Assembly: GCA_027579435.1 (NCBI GenBank)
Contig: JANBPK010000757.1
Location: 62,001-126,000 of the forward strand
DNA: 64,000 bases
Origin: Candolleomyces eurysporus
Taxonomy: Eukaryota; Basidiomycota; Agaricomycetes; Agaricales; Psathyrellaceae
Direction of reading: 5' to 3'
The notes under the pieces were generated by a model. That model saw only the letters and a list, made by a program, of their open reading frames with translations, made no database searches and was not told the DNA's origin. A program made the position numbers and the translations under genes. Each line of letters opens with the position of its first letter. The first letter of the stretch is position 1. Shown piece after piece: positions 22,990 to 33,852 of this stretch.

Positions 22990-25290
22990 AATTTTGACTC
23001 CGGGTTCACTCTCACATAAGTCTTTCTCACTACAGAATAGGCTCTGAGTCGCTCTAGTCGCCCAGTGGTATTTCCACCTCCACACTTGGCTACAACTGGA
23101 GTTTTTGATCCACTGGCCAAACTTGAAGACCGATGAATACTACGTCGGCTCGGAACTATTACAGCGGCGACTATTGTGGCCGTGCGAACGAAATTCCGCC
23201 AATTATCGGCGGTTTTTGGGAAGTTCTGGCTTGTTTTGTTCCTCCATCAGCCTCAGCCTCAATCTCAATCCAAGCCAACAACCAGAATGCTATCAGGTCT
23301 TCCAGTAGAAGTGACATTAGAAGTCTTAGAGTATCTGGACCTGCGCGCATTACTCGAATGTCGAAGGGCAGGTGTTCAAACCGTCAACTTGCTGGCTCCA
23401 TCTGAACCTGCCAGTCCAGATCTGTCGAAGTATAAACGATCTCATTGGACGGGATCCCATGTTGCAACTTAGAATTGAGCTTGCAAAGGATGGGCTGGTC
23501 GACGGTGTCGGTGCAGGGGAGGCTGCAGAAGCGGTCAAGCGGTTACGGCAATTGCGAAGGAGATGGGAAACGCTGGCATGGACGGATAAAGTAACCTACA
23601 AGGTCGAAGGGTCGTGCAGTGCCTATGAGCTGTTCCACGGCATGTTCGTCAAGACTGACTCTGAGGGCAATATTTTTGTTGTGCAATTGCCGACCTCAAG
23701 GGAGCCGTTATACAAGGTTATCGCCCACTGCAACCTCGAGATGAGGCCTGTTGATTTTACCCTTGATGCAAGCCAGGACTTGATCGCCTTTCTCAATATC
23801 GAACCTGGGTGAGTGCACTCCAGACATACGTTATCTTTTTTTGATTGGCTCTAGACCCCAACAAGGCCCCGGTCAAAGAGCGAGTGTCAGGGTTCACTCG
23901 CTGTTCAACTTTGAGCCACATCCCGAAGCAGCCACATCCACGCTTTCCTTCACAATTCATTTGGATGCGGTGTGGGGAGATTCCATTCATCGAGTCATAA
24001 CGCAGATTGCTGGAGATCTCATTGGGACTCTCATCTGTACTGCGACAAGCTCGCGCCTGCTGATGTGGAACTGGAAGACAGGCACGCTCGTGGGGGTGAG
24101 TGTAGCTGTTCGAGCTCATTCTTACAGAACTTCATTTTGCCTCTTAAGGACTCAAACGAACATAGCTTGCCAGAAAATCCATATGCCTTTTCATTCGTTT
24201 CACCGATTCTGTTTTATGTAACAGTCCGCCAGGGCGGCGGGATCATCATGATTCACTCTGTCGACCCGTCAGGTGTTGCAGCTGGTTTCACTCGCGTTGC
24301 GTCGTTGCGTCTTCCCCCTCTCCAAAATAGTTCCACGGTCCAGATGTTCGGATGCCATACTGAGCCCTTCCAAGCCAACCCTTCCCTGGAACGCTTTTCG
24401 ACTGTACCGGAAAAGCAGCTCCATATCCTGACCATCACGTACATCGATATCAGCGTTGCCGACTTTTCGCATTCCAATTATCGACTGATTGTTCCTGCCT
24501 CCTTGTTCATCGACTATCACGACCTTTTCCAACGTCGAGGCTCCAAGCTCCCTATCAACGCACAATGGGATGACTGGGGACGATTTAGAACGCGGTTCTT
24601 CCCCTCACATGAAACGTATAATTGGCTACGGTGCGTATGGTTCATTTTGGGAAATGTGTCTGTCTTGTCTGACCGAGATGCAGATATGTTCATGGTCAAC
24701 GGGTCGTGGCCCCCACCAACGTCGACCGAATCATCCAAGTCCTTGACTTCAACGTCCATCCGAACTCTCTTCCTTCATCCGATGCTTCCCCTCGGCTCGT
24801 TTGTTCCGTACCGACTCTAATACCCCCAGGAAAGGTGTTCTGCGACATCGTCGTGTCCCAGCTCCCGTACTTTGTATCAACGAAGATTGGAGCCCCGGAC
24901 GAAGATTTCGATGGATATATGATCGACCAAGAACGGATCGTTGCTATCTCGGTGAGAATTATTTGTCTCTCTGGAGCGTATGGTTTTGATTTTGATTTTC
25001 GCTTGTCGTGTGCCTTCGCCTTTTCTCCCGGATAGGTTGACGGACCTCACAGTCAGAGAATTTGCAAGTTAACGACAATGACACTTTGAAATACCAATTA
25101 ACTTGTATTTGTACTATTACGACAATACCTGTTTCCGTTTCGATTCACTGTCCGTTTGTGCAGGACGACGTTGAACTAGTTCGTACAATATATGGACGTC
25201 GGACGACCAGACCACTTCTGATGATAACCCCAGCCGTCGATCGGAAGCTTTCAATGTGTTCGCTATCTTCCAACATACCGTACACTTAGC
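22990..25290 (+). repeat. direct-repeat unit 2 (F-box gene B with flanks)
   Basis: Second copy of the unit at 19920-22185, same orientation, offset by about 3.1 kb (ATG to ATG 3114 bp). Exons 3 to 5 are more than 90% identical by eye; leaders and the 3' flank differ more. Confidence 0.7.
23287..25089 (+). CDS. F-box protein with propeller-like C-terminal region, tandem copy B
   Basis: Exons 23287-23371, 23415-23808, 23855-24095, 24149-24630, 24684-24951 and 25036-25089, each placed as in copy A. The F-box reads MLSGLPVEVTLEVLEYLDLR and the first splice gives CRRAVQICRSINDLI. The body keeps SCSAYELFHGMFVK, QLPTSREPLY, LLMWNWKTGTLVG and the end ICKLTTMTL. Differences from copy A include a changed stretch after the exon 4 VSPILFYV block (VRQGGGIIMI against ALNDSGVIMI) and a shorter exon 3 start (GPQQGPGQR). 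Both copies look translatable, so both may be active paralogs, probably of SCF-receptor type. No start other than the ATG at 23287 fits the F-box. Confidence 0.85.
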
Positions 25291-25605
25291 CCCATACTGC
25301 TAATCGCCGGTTTATTTACATACTCCATCCTCAGCTCCGCGTGCAACATCAAAGTTGTCCTTATCTGCAAATGCTCACATGGTACACCCGAGTCGCAGAA
25401 CGATTAGCCTGCTATGGCTCCTCCCCTTCTCGACCTCCATAGATTATGATATGTATAGCATCCGCAGGGGTTCTTCTGCCTTCTTCTTGACGTACTGCTT
25501 CTATCCCTTCTTTCGTTAGGTTTGACGTCCTGCATACCCGGATCCTTCTCTCCTGCTTTCCTTCCCCCTCTCTCGTCGTCGGTGTCTAGAGAATCTACTT
25601 AAAGG
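25090..25605. other. intergenic region before the permease
   Basis: The first 200 bp belong to the duplicated F-box flank. The rest is C/T-rich (for example TCTCCTGCTTTCCTTCCCCC near 25550), a typical fungal pre-start pyrimidine tract for the permease. No ORF. Confidence 0.4.
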
Positions 25606-28450
25606 ATGTCGGCTTCACTTGAAGAAGGCAGTGCCAAGCCGGCGAGTGGGACGTTGAAGAACCAAGATGAGGCTGAGCTAGCCAGGATGGGGTATAAGCA
25701 GGAACTCAAGTTCGTGGTACCGGTTCTATAGTTATCCGAGTCAAAGCTCTGACCCGTGTGTTCGAATTCGAAGGAGGGAACTCGGGTTAATGCAGGTACG
25801 TGCTTGAATTCAGTGGTATTGGGCGCCTATCTAATGTTTTTCTTGGTTCTTGGGTTCTTGGCACGCTCTTAGAACTTTGGCGTAAGCATTCAATTGCATC
25901 CAGCATCGCTCTCCTCGATCGTTGGTGCTCATACTACTACTTGAAACTCGACTCCTCGCGGGGGTGTATTTTTGATGCATAGGTATCGTTTTCCATTATC
26001 TCTGTTATCACTGGGATTCCGTCACTTTTCTTGTATGGACTTGTAAGTCATACTCTTATCACGCTCCAAGCTACATCGAGTCTAATGAACTGCTCGAACA
26101 GAATACTGGAGGTCCAGTTGTTATGGTCTGGGGATGGGTCGTAATCTGTAGGGCACCACGCTCTTGCTGCAGCTGAGTCTAAGATTTCTGACGCATCGTC
26201 GCGTGTCTATCTTTTGCAGCATGTTGTACGATGTTGGTTGGACTTGCTATGGCTGGTAAGTGTTAATTCGCCTTATTCAAGGCCTCTAAGGTTGCACCAT
26301 CTAACGTTTCCCTTTCGCTAGAAATCTGCAGGTGGGCATTATCGTTCGTCCGAATGACAGTGAACAGCTGCTTATCCTTAAACTCATAGCGCGCATCCTA
26401 CGTCTGGAGGCCCGTACTTCTGGGCAGCGATGCTCTCGAGGAAGCAGGATGCAGCCCTCGCGTCGTGGATCACGGGTTGGTTCAACTTGCTTGGGCAGGT
26501 TGCTGTTACGACTGGAATTAGGTGAGTTCAACCTCTTCTTGCCCAGAGCTCAGTACTCAATCACCGCTTTGGATTTCAACCTCCTCAGCTTTGCTTGTGC
26601 CAATTTCATCTCTACTGCGTGTACGCTCGGGACCTCTTTCGAGCCTACCCCAGCGACAAATATCGGTTCGCACCCTTCCTTTCACCATCAATGCTACCTA
26701 TTATTGACCAACCTTGTCGGAACGACTCGTTCAGGCGTTTACGCAGCCGTCCTCTTCACCCAAGGTCTCACAAACACATTCGGAGTTACGATTTTGCACT
26801 ACCTGAACAACATTTCCGTATGGTGGCACGCCCTCGGAACGACCTCTTTGGTGATCGCGATTTTGGCGAAGGCGCCGAAGAGGCAGTCTGCGAGTTTCGT
26901 GTTTAGACAGTTTTTGGATGGGACGGGGGTTGATGGAGCTGTTGGGTGGGGAGAGAGAGCTAGTCATGCGTATGTTGTTGTTATTGGGGTGTGTATAATG
27001 TTTTATATTCTATACTTTGCTGTGGATGCTGACACTGTACCCCTTTGCAGATTCTTATGGCACAGGTGAGGAAAAGATTTATTTAGCCCCTTGTATCCTG
27101 TTGGAAGACTGACACTCTATTCGGTGTTCCAGTATACATTGACAGGTACGCGCATTTGGTGCAGTCATTCCAGTCTCGTCCGCTGATTCATGAACCCAGG
27201 GTTTGACGCTAGTGCTCATGTACGTCTGCTAACCGTGCACCATCAAGCCACGCTTTATTGAAATTGCATTCGACTCTACCTTAGATGACAGAAGAAACGC
27301 ACAATGCTGCCATGTCAGGCAGCATTGGCATCATTATGGCCATCGGGGTGTCCGCCGTTCTGGGATGGTTCTTAATCCTCGGGCTGTTGTTCTCCATTCA
27401 AGACCTTGATGGGACTCTGAGCTCCTCGACCGGTCAACCTGTCACCCAGATTTTCTTGGATACTGTAGGGGAAAGGGGAGCTATCGTGCTCATGGTTATC
27501 GTCATCGGTGCTATGTATTTCTGCGGGTGCGCCTCGACCTTTCGTGTGATCGAACTCCAGGATTCGGGCTAAGTGATTGGGATTTTCAGGACGTTCTCGA
27601 TCACCTCGAATTCGAGGATGATGTACGCTTTTGCGAGAGATGGAGGTATCCCTGGACACAAATTCTTTGCTAAAGTCAGCCCACGTTGGAAGTCTCCTGT
27701 TAGGACTGGTCAGTTAATCATGCCTTCTTTCCGAAAAGATTGCGGCTTCTGATCCTCCACTGTAGTTTGGTTGGCGTGCACGTTGAGCTTCATCTTGGGT
27801 CTGCCCAGCTTAGGGAGTAGCGTTGCTTTTGCTGCTGCGACCTCAATTGCGACTATCGGGCTGTATATTTCTTACGGTGAGTATTTAAAGCATACCTCTT
27901 CGAAAAGAGAATATATTTAACCTCTTTGTGCCGTGCTAGGTATTCCCATTGCACTCCGGGTCATCCACAGAGACTCGTTCGTCCGAGGGCCATTCCATCT
28001 GCGAAGCTTCTCATACCCAGTTGCAATTGGAGCAGTTGCCTGGATCTTGTTCATCTCGATTGCGTTTATTCTTCCTCAAATTAACGTAAGTCGATACTTC
28101 CAGACACGGGCGGCCACGGTGAGCACTCGAATGCTGATGTAAAAATAACGTTCTCTCCTTCTAGCCGGTCAACTCCCAGACCCTCAACTATGCTGTCGTT
28201 GCAGTTGGAGTGGTGGTAGCGTATAGCGTCGGCTTTTGGCTCGTGAGTGCGAGGAATTGGTTCACTGGACCCATACGACAGATTGAAGGTACGGCTCTTG
28301 CACTCTCGTTGGATTCACAGTCCTCACATCCGTATTCTAGCTGAGGGAATGGGAATCGATGTGATGGATCCTGGACAGGCGGAGAAATACGAGAAGACGG
28401 CAACGCAAGAGAAAGTCTCTGTTGTCTCGCAATCGAGGGATAGTGCCTGA
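25606..28450 (+). CDS. GABA/amino-acid permease of the APC family (Uga4-like)
   Basis: The ATG at 25606 opens MSASLEEGSAKPASG...ELARMGYKQELK, and more than ten short introns follow. Reading across them gives KRELGLMQ, NFG, VSFSIISVITGIPSLFLYG, NTGGPVVMVWGWVVIS, CCTMLVGLAMAEICSAHPTSGG, SWITGWFNLLGQVAVTTGI, GVTILHYLNNISVWWHALGT, GFDASAH-MTEETHNA, GTFSITSNSRMMYAFARDGG and SFSYPVAIGAVAWILF, ending with TGA at 28448. These are the signature blocks of the fungal GABA permease group: TGIPSLF, SAHPTSGGPY, FDASAHMTEET. About 530 residues and roughly 12 membrane spans. The protein should import 4-aminobutyrate or related amines with protons at the plasma or vacuolar membrane; exact substrate unknown. 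About 300 bp of untranslated sequence follow before TRM112. Confidence 0.92.
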
Positions 28451-28750
28451 CATTGATACTCAAGATGTTCCTCTATTTCATACATATTTGTTACGCCGTG
28501 ATTCTGTTCGTCCCAGTGCCATACCTAGGATTAGTACAATATTACACTGAAGGTCTACTTTTTGGTTCATCGGCCTTCTCTCCCCTTTACTCAGCAAATC
28601 GACGTTGGCCCGCATAAGATTAGGGATGGCATCTCCCTACTCCGGTCTGGGGTGGAAGTCGCCGTGGATTCGGCCTCTCCGTTCGCCGCGTCTTCGTGTC
28701 CTCCTGAGTAGGTATACTCGGAAGGTTAAATTAGAGACTTCAGGGCTTCG

Positions 28751-29292
28751 TTATGCAATCTCGTGCTCCGCCAACAGCTTTTTTGAGATGGTCAGTAAGT
28801 CGGAGCTATAGCCTTCAAAAGAGTAAGATCGCACCATGTTGGGGATGCCATTGGAAATGGGATACTCGTGCTTGCAGTTCGGGCATACCATTGCTCCTTC
28901 TTCTACGTGAACCTGTGCATGAAGGTAATTTAGAGAATGGCATCGTCCCTTTGAGATGTGAAACCGTACCTCGAGCAAGACATGGTGCAAAGCCTTCAAG
29001 AAGTCGTCGTCCACCATCTCAGGCTGCTCCACAGGCAACGAGGTATCCCCCAGCTGTAGCACCACCGATGAGTCCAACATGCCACAGAATATTTGGTCAA
29101 AACACGCACCTGTCGAGCCGTATCGACCAAAGCTTTCCACTCGATCTTTGGCAGGAAATTCCTAAGAAAATCCGGATTGAATTCAGCTTCAACGAGCTCT
29201 ACTCTGGCATTTTTGAATTCCAGAGGGAAATTGTTGGCATTGCAGTTCTTGACATGGCAGCCTAGGAGGTTGTGGGTGATAAGCCGGACCAT
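28751..29292 (-). CDS. TRM112: TRM112-like methyltransferase activator
   Basis: The minus-strand ATG at 29292 opens MVRLITHNLLGCHVKNC, followed by FPLEFKNARVELVEAEFNPD and FLPKIEWKALVDTARQ. After an intron come LGDTSLPVEQPEMVDDDF and LKALHHVLLE, then VHVEEGAMVCPNCKHEYPI, SNGIPNM and, after a last intron, LLAEHEIA with TAA at 28751. This is the complete Trm112 layout: an N-terminal zinc-binding half (C and NC pair; CPNC pair) and a helical insert. Trm112 binds and activates several methyltransferases acting on tRNA, rRNA and release factor eRF1. About 125 residues, as usual. It is divergent from RRP45 with starts 140 bp apart. The identification is firm. Confidence 0.93.
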
Positions 29293-29431
29293 TTGTGCGC
29301 GTCGTGGAGGATAGGATAGTGGTCGTCGATGATATTGAAGAGAGGCGAAATTTGATCTTGATGATCGCCTGCGGTGGCAACAGCAGTTATAGCCACCGAC
29401 CGATTGCTTTTCGTCTTTGACCACCATCATC
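29293..29431. promoter_or_regulatory. compact bidirectional promoter of TRM112 and RRP45
   Basis: Only 139 bp separate the two start codons. The stretch lies between two housekeeping genes of RNA metabolism and must contain both promoters and both leaders unless an upstream start is used. No TATA box is obvious. Confidence 0.6.
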
Positions 29432-30507
29432 ATGCGGCCACCATCGCCCTCGATCCCTGAAAAAGAGTTTGTGAACACTGCACTGAAGCAGAATCTGCGC
29501 TTAGATGGACGGTCGCCGTTGGAAATGAGGAAGCCGACGCTGGTTTTTGGGCCTGAGCTGGGATGGGTGGAGTGTTCGTTGGGTAAAACGCGGTATGTTC
29601 TGGTCATATACGGTGTTGAACACTCGTCTAAACGCGATTTCTACCCCTAGAGTTGTAGCCAATGTGGAGGCGAAAATGGTGAAGCCAACGCCAGAACGAC
29701 CGTTCGAAGGGATCATCACTATCCATTCTGAAATTTCGCCTATGGCCTCGAGCGAGTATGAACCAGGACGGTAGGTATGTACCCCATTATTTGGGCTTTC
29801 AAGACCATTGATTGAGCTATAACGTACAGACCGTCAGACGAGGAGGTTACCATTACCAGGATGCTGGACAAGGTCATCAAGAGGAGCGATGCCGTAGACA
29901 AAGAATCGTTGTGCATTTTGGCGGGGCAGCGCGTACGAATTATTCCCCTCCACCCATTTCGCATCGTTGAGCGTGTTCCTTAGGTGTGGCATATACGCCT
30001 GACATTACACTTCCTCGCCGATGCTGGAAATATGCTAGATTGCGCGTGCCTGGCTGGAATCGTCGCTCTTCGGCATTTCAGACGGCCAGAGGTGGAGGTG
30101 ATTGGAGATGATGAGGTGATAGTGGTATGTGCTATGCCATCGACAAAACTTTTGCGATTCTCAAAGCTCTCCTTTAACAGCATTCTCCTCTCGAGCGCGC
30201 TCCTATGCCCTTAGCCATCCACCACAGCCCCTTCTGCTTCACTTTCGCATTCTTTGCAGACCCGGATACACCGCCTATACTGGACCCTTCTCAGTTGGAG
30301 CAGCGACTGAGCGCGGGGACCATGTCAATCGCTCTGAATGCGCAGAAAGAAATTTGTGTCCTTCAAAAATTGGGAGGCGTCCCTCAGCAGACCGAAGAAA
30401 TCTTACGCTTGGTAAAAGTCGCGGTGGATCAAGCAAAGGAACTTTCAATCACAGTAGACGCACGATTAGCAGCGGATTGGGAAACGCGACATGTTGAAGT
30501 TCGATAA
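29432..30507 (+). CDS. RRP45: exosome core subunit RRP45 (EXOSC9-like, RNase PH fold)
   Basis: The ATG at 29432 opens MRPPSPSIPEKEFVNTALKQ, then NLRLDGR, the signature of this subunit. Four introns join SLGKTR, VVANVEAKMVKPTPERPFEG, EISPMASSEYEPGR, PSDEEVTITRMLDKVIKRSD, SLCILAGQR, VWHIRLTLHFLADAGN, CLAGIVALRHFRRPEV and HSPLERAPMPLAIHHSPFCF. The stop is at 30505-30507. The order follows EXOSC9/Rrp45 and its PH-like ring domain through the FRRPEV-VxG block. The protein is a structural part of the RNA exosome ring, used in rRNA maturation and RNA decay. The in-frame ATG 15 bases upstream (MTTIIM) is less likely because family members start MPRE/MRPP-like. Length about 290 residues; no long C-terminal extension. 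Confidence 0.92.
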
Positions 30508-30947
30508 ACTTGAATCTGTATATCATTGCCGTTGGCAGACTGGTGTTTCCTTTAGTTGCTCTTGATGATATGAAGGTAAGAGCAACCTCTTGTCGTTATG
30601 CATGATTAGGTGAGTCTTCCCCCTTCCAAGAGTCCCCAATGATCCTAATCCGTCTTGCTGCCAGATGCTTCCGTGTATGTTGCAGATGCAGGCGTGCCAT
30701 TCATATCAACAAATGATTGACGCGTTCGATTGTTCCCCATAAGACATCTTGACGCGATTTCCGTGTTGTCCATGCATTAACGCGAGTAAACACCCTCCAG
30801 GACGCGTCCACTTCCCCTAGACGTCTCAGTTCACCTGACAATGCGACTCAGAAAATAAACATAGCGTCTCGTCGGGGTTTCTCGATGCATTATGGGTAGC
30901 CTCTCCTCGTACTTTGCGCTCTTTCTTTCACCTTCATATCATCCAGA
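30508..30947. other. intergenic region between RRP45 and the AA9 gene
   Basis: 440 bp without ORF. The last 80 bp are C/T-rich (CTCTTTCTTTCACCTTCATA) and fit a promoter and leader for the secreted AA9 enzyme. Confidence 0.35.
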
Positions 30948-31928
30948 ATGAGAGCGTCAGCCGTGCTCTTCCTGCTATTCCTCTCCCACACAGCTTCTGC
31001 TCACTGTGCGCTTTCTTTTTGCCTCGCTAGCCTTCTCTAACGAGTTTTGTTTCTATAGATATCTTCGAAACACTCATCTTTGCTGAAAAGACGTCGACGA
31101 AAGCTGTTCGCAGGCCATCAGATAATGGGCCTGTGCACAACATCTCTTCGCCTGACATTCGCTGCAACGTTGATCTCAGAGCAGCGACCGAGACTGTGAC
31201 AGTGGAAGCGGGTGCCAGGATAGGATTTAGGTTAGATAAAGATATCTATCATCAAGGCCCTGCGTCAATGTATCTTGGTCGGGCTCCTGGGACTGCGGCT
31301 GCTTGGGATGGGAGTGGGAAGTCGTGGTTCAAGGTGCGTTTGTCCAGCTGACCACCTCGGAACACACGGTCACTGACTGGGGAATATTGGCAGATCGCGC
31401 AATGGGGTGCTGCGTTCCGACCGAAATTCGAATTCATTCCTCTCAATAAGAGAGAGTTTGTGACTACTATTCCGAAATCTGTTCGGTCGGGAGAGGTCGT
31501 TATTGTTCATTCTTCGTTGATCATGAGCTGACGAGCCCTTCAGTATCTGGTTCGTATTGAGCACATCGGCCTGCACCAAACCGGAAACCCGGAGTTCTTC
31601 ATGTCGTGCGCACAGATCAAGGTCGTGAATGGGGGCAGTGGAAACCCGCCAACGGTTTCCATACCGGGCTATTTGCCGAAGAACGGTAAGCGAAGTGTTT
31701 GAATGATTGCGCCGCACTGCGTTCATTGCTCATTCCGCCTCTGCTCGTTGTTTCAGACCCAAGTTTAATGGTGGACATATATTGGCCGATCCCGACGTTG
31801 TATGAGGTGCGTACTCGCTTGTAAATCGAAACGTACAAGAAGCTTATTGTCTTTAGGTCCCAGGACCGAAGCCTTACCGAGGGCAACCGGATATCTGTAG
31901 CATCAAATCTAAATCTAAAGACCTTTGA
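30948..31928 (+). CDS. AA9 lytic polysaccharide monooxygenase (secreted)
   Basis: Six exons: 30948-31015, 31059-31333, 31394-31495, 31544-31685, 31757-31806, 31857-31928. A signal peptide (MRASAVLFLLFLSHTASA) is followed directly by His, the first histidine-brace ligand (HYIFETLIFA). The second brace His is in IYHQGPASMYLGRAP. The third conserved His and the axial-side residues are in HIGLHQTGNPEFFMSCAQIK, with a Cys for a disulfide in SCAQ. AA9 enzymes use copper and a co-oxidant to cleave cellulose or related glucans outside the cell. The protein is short (about 236 residues) with no CBM1 and a basic tail (KSKSKDL). The axial tyrosine usual in this family appears as Phe (EFF), and the usual Gln or Glu two residues earlier is Glu. 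Identification is strong; substrate is not predictable. Confidence 0.92.
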
Positions 31929-32394
31929 ATATAATAAACGGTTTTCGCTGCGATGGCACCCTTATTATTGCTGGTAGATTCTCAACAAAACGAACTTCGA
32001 ATACAAGATACAACAAGACTATGGTGAACAAGGTTGCGCTATCAACCACTTACCCGAGGTTGGGCGTCTCCTGTCACATGATGGCCGGCCTCATGTCGAC
32101 AACGTTCCAACGAAACGCCTCGAGGACGACACGCTTGCGTAGGTGAAGAGAAGAACACGAGTTTTGATCTCATTAATCACATCGATAACCCCACACGTCC
32201 CGCAGGGCTGTGTTTGCTGGAATAGATATGGGGCGAAGGGCAGCCAGCTTGAAGGCTCGGACTTTACCCATTCACGCCCCCCCCACCCCACCTGCTCCTC
32301 GTCGTATTCACGACCTGTCGCTTGATTGCGATTTTCCCTCTCCCTTTCTCTTTTTCTTTTTTTTATTCTGTTTCTTTACTTCCCTTTTACGACC
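31929..32394. other. intergenic region before the coiled-coil gene
   Basis: No supported gene. A strong pyrimidine tract (TCTCCCTTTCTCTTTTTC and onward, 32337-32390) lies just upstream of the ATG at 32395 and reads as promoter/leader. Confidence 0.45.
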
Positions 32395-33852
32395 ATGGAC
32401 GCAGCATCAGCCTCCTCCCGCATCGACCCACGTGCCCTGTGCGGATCCTCGGGTTCGGGGAGTGCGCTATTTTTCCTCCTCCCGCCATGCATCATCCTCT
32501 TCGCCATCGACATCGCCTTCCGGAACTCCCGTCGCCTTGGTGCTCCGGCTGACACCAAGGTCCCTATCGAAGTGGAGGAAGAGGAACCTTCGATTTCCGC
32601 CGATCACCCGCTGAAGCGGCTGGCTTCGAAAGCCCAGCAGATCCTTACCAACTTTCGGGAGGTTGACCGCCAAATGCGCATGAACGAGGCAATGCAGAAG
32701 CACAGTCTGTCGCAGGAGCTCCGGAGGCACCGACGTACGAGGTTGACGAGGTCGTGCAGCGACTCGGTGGTCGAGAGTCTGCGCGCCGCTCAGCGTAATG
32801 CTTCTGCCTTTTCGAGCAGTGTCCTTCCGCCTTCGTCCTCATCTTCATCATTATCGTCTCCGTCACCCTCCCCGAAATCTTCCTCCTTTTCATCATCATC
32901 ATCGATGTCATCGTCGGTGTCATCGGGCGCTTCTTCGCCGATCAGCCCTGCCTTCAGTGGGTTGTGCGACCGGCTCCTGCAGGCGAACCGCGTATGGAAA
33001 AAGGACGCGGAGATCAAGAGCCTCAAGCGGTCTGTGAAATCGGAGAAGAAGGCCCGCGGATCCACCGCCTTCAAGTCCCTCTGCGACAACCTCCTCCTAT
33101 CAAACCAGCTCTGGAAAAAGCAGCGCGAGGTCGAGGAGCTCAAGGAGGAGCGGGAGAGGGCCAAGCGGGCACGCGTGGGTGCCGTCACGCACGCCGCGAA
33201 GCAGATGGCTCTGGACGTGCAGAAGGAGCGCATGATCGAGGAGTTTGTGAAGGACGTGCTGAGGGAGGCGGAGGCGGACCGGAAGGCGCTCGTTGATCTC
33301 AAGGCGGCGCATGAGAAGGAGATCACGGAGATGGTGGCGGAGTGGCAGAAGGAGCAGAAGAGGACGAGGAGGGAGATCGAGCAGCTGAGATTGGCGCAGG
33401 CGGCGAAGAGCTTGGAGCAGGAAGTGTCGAACGAGCTTGAAGACAGGCTCTTTGAGCAGATACGCCAGGGTTCTGAGAACCCGAAGGAAGAAGAAGACCT
33501 CGGCGCGCTGGACCAGGATGTCCAGGAGATCGATTACTATCCCAGTGACGTGGAGACGTATTTGGAGGAGATGTCGACCATGTCGTCGTCTTCGACCTGC
33601 GTCGGGACGCCGTCTCCGTCGCCTTACAAACGTGCGCACTTCCAGAAGTGCAATATTTATGGGAAGCGAAGGGATTCGTTCAGCTCTGTGGGGAGCTCGT
33701 CACCGCGCAAGTTCGACAGGGAGGACTACGTTGGGTTTTCGTTTAACCCGTTGTTCTTTGGAGATGGACAAGATCCAGTCTCTCCACCCCGCTCGAGAAA
33801 AGACTCGTCTGCTGGGCGACCGACACCTCTCAGGGCTGTATGGAGACCGTAA
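32395..33852 (+). CDS. basidiomycete coiled-coil protein with a repeated LCDxLLxxNxxWKK motif
   Basis: One uninterrupted ORF of 485 residues from the ATG at 32395, chosen because the upstream in-frame ATG at 32326 lies in the pyrimidine tract. A hydrophobic stretch near residues 24-42 (ALFFLLPPCIILFAIDIAF) could be a membrane anchor. A basic region and a serine run (about residues 146-185) follow. A duplicated motif comes next: LCDRLLQANRVWKKDAEIKS and LCDNLLLSNQLWKKQREVEE, 33 residues apart. A long charged coiled coil (about 220-375) is rich in E, K, R and A. The C-terminus is Ser/Pro-rich. I do not recognise a named family; the motif resembles uncharacterised basidiomycete proteins. High GC3 and the clean frame support a real gene. 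A scaffold role is only inferred from the coiled coil. Confidence 0.8.
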   Translation: MDAASASSRIDPRALCGSSGSGSALFFLLPPCIILFAIDIAFRNSRRLGAPADTKVPIEVEEEEPSISADHPLKRLASKAQQILTNFREVDRQMRMNEAMQKHSLSQELRRHRRTRLTRSCSDSVVESLRAAQRNASAFSSSVLPPSSSSSSLSSPSPSPKSSSFSSSSSMSSSVSSGASSPISPAFSGLCDRLLQANRVWKKDAEIKSLKRSVKSEKKARGSTAFKSLCDNLLLSNQLWKKQREVEELKEERERAKRARVGAVTHAAKQMALDVQKERMIEEFVKDVLREAEADRKALVDLKAAHEKEITEMVAEWQKEQKRTRREIEQLRLAQAAKSLEQEVSNELEDRLFEQIRQGSENPKEEEDLGALDQDVQEIDYYPSDVETYLEEMSTMSSSSTCVGTPSPSPYKRAHFQKCNIYGKRRDSFSSVGSSSPRKFDREDYVGFSFNPLFFGDGQDPVSPPRSRKDSSAGRPTPLRAVWRP

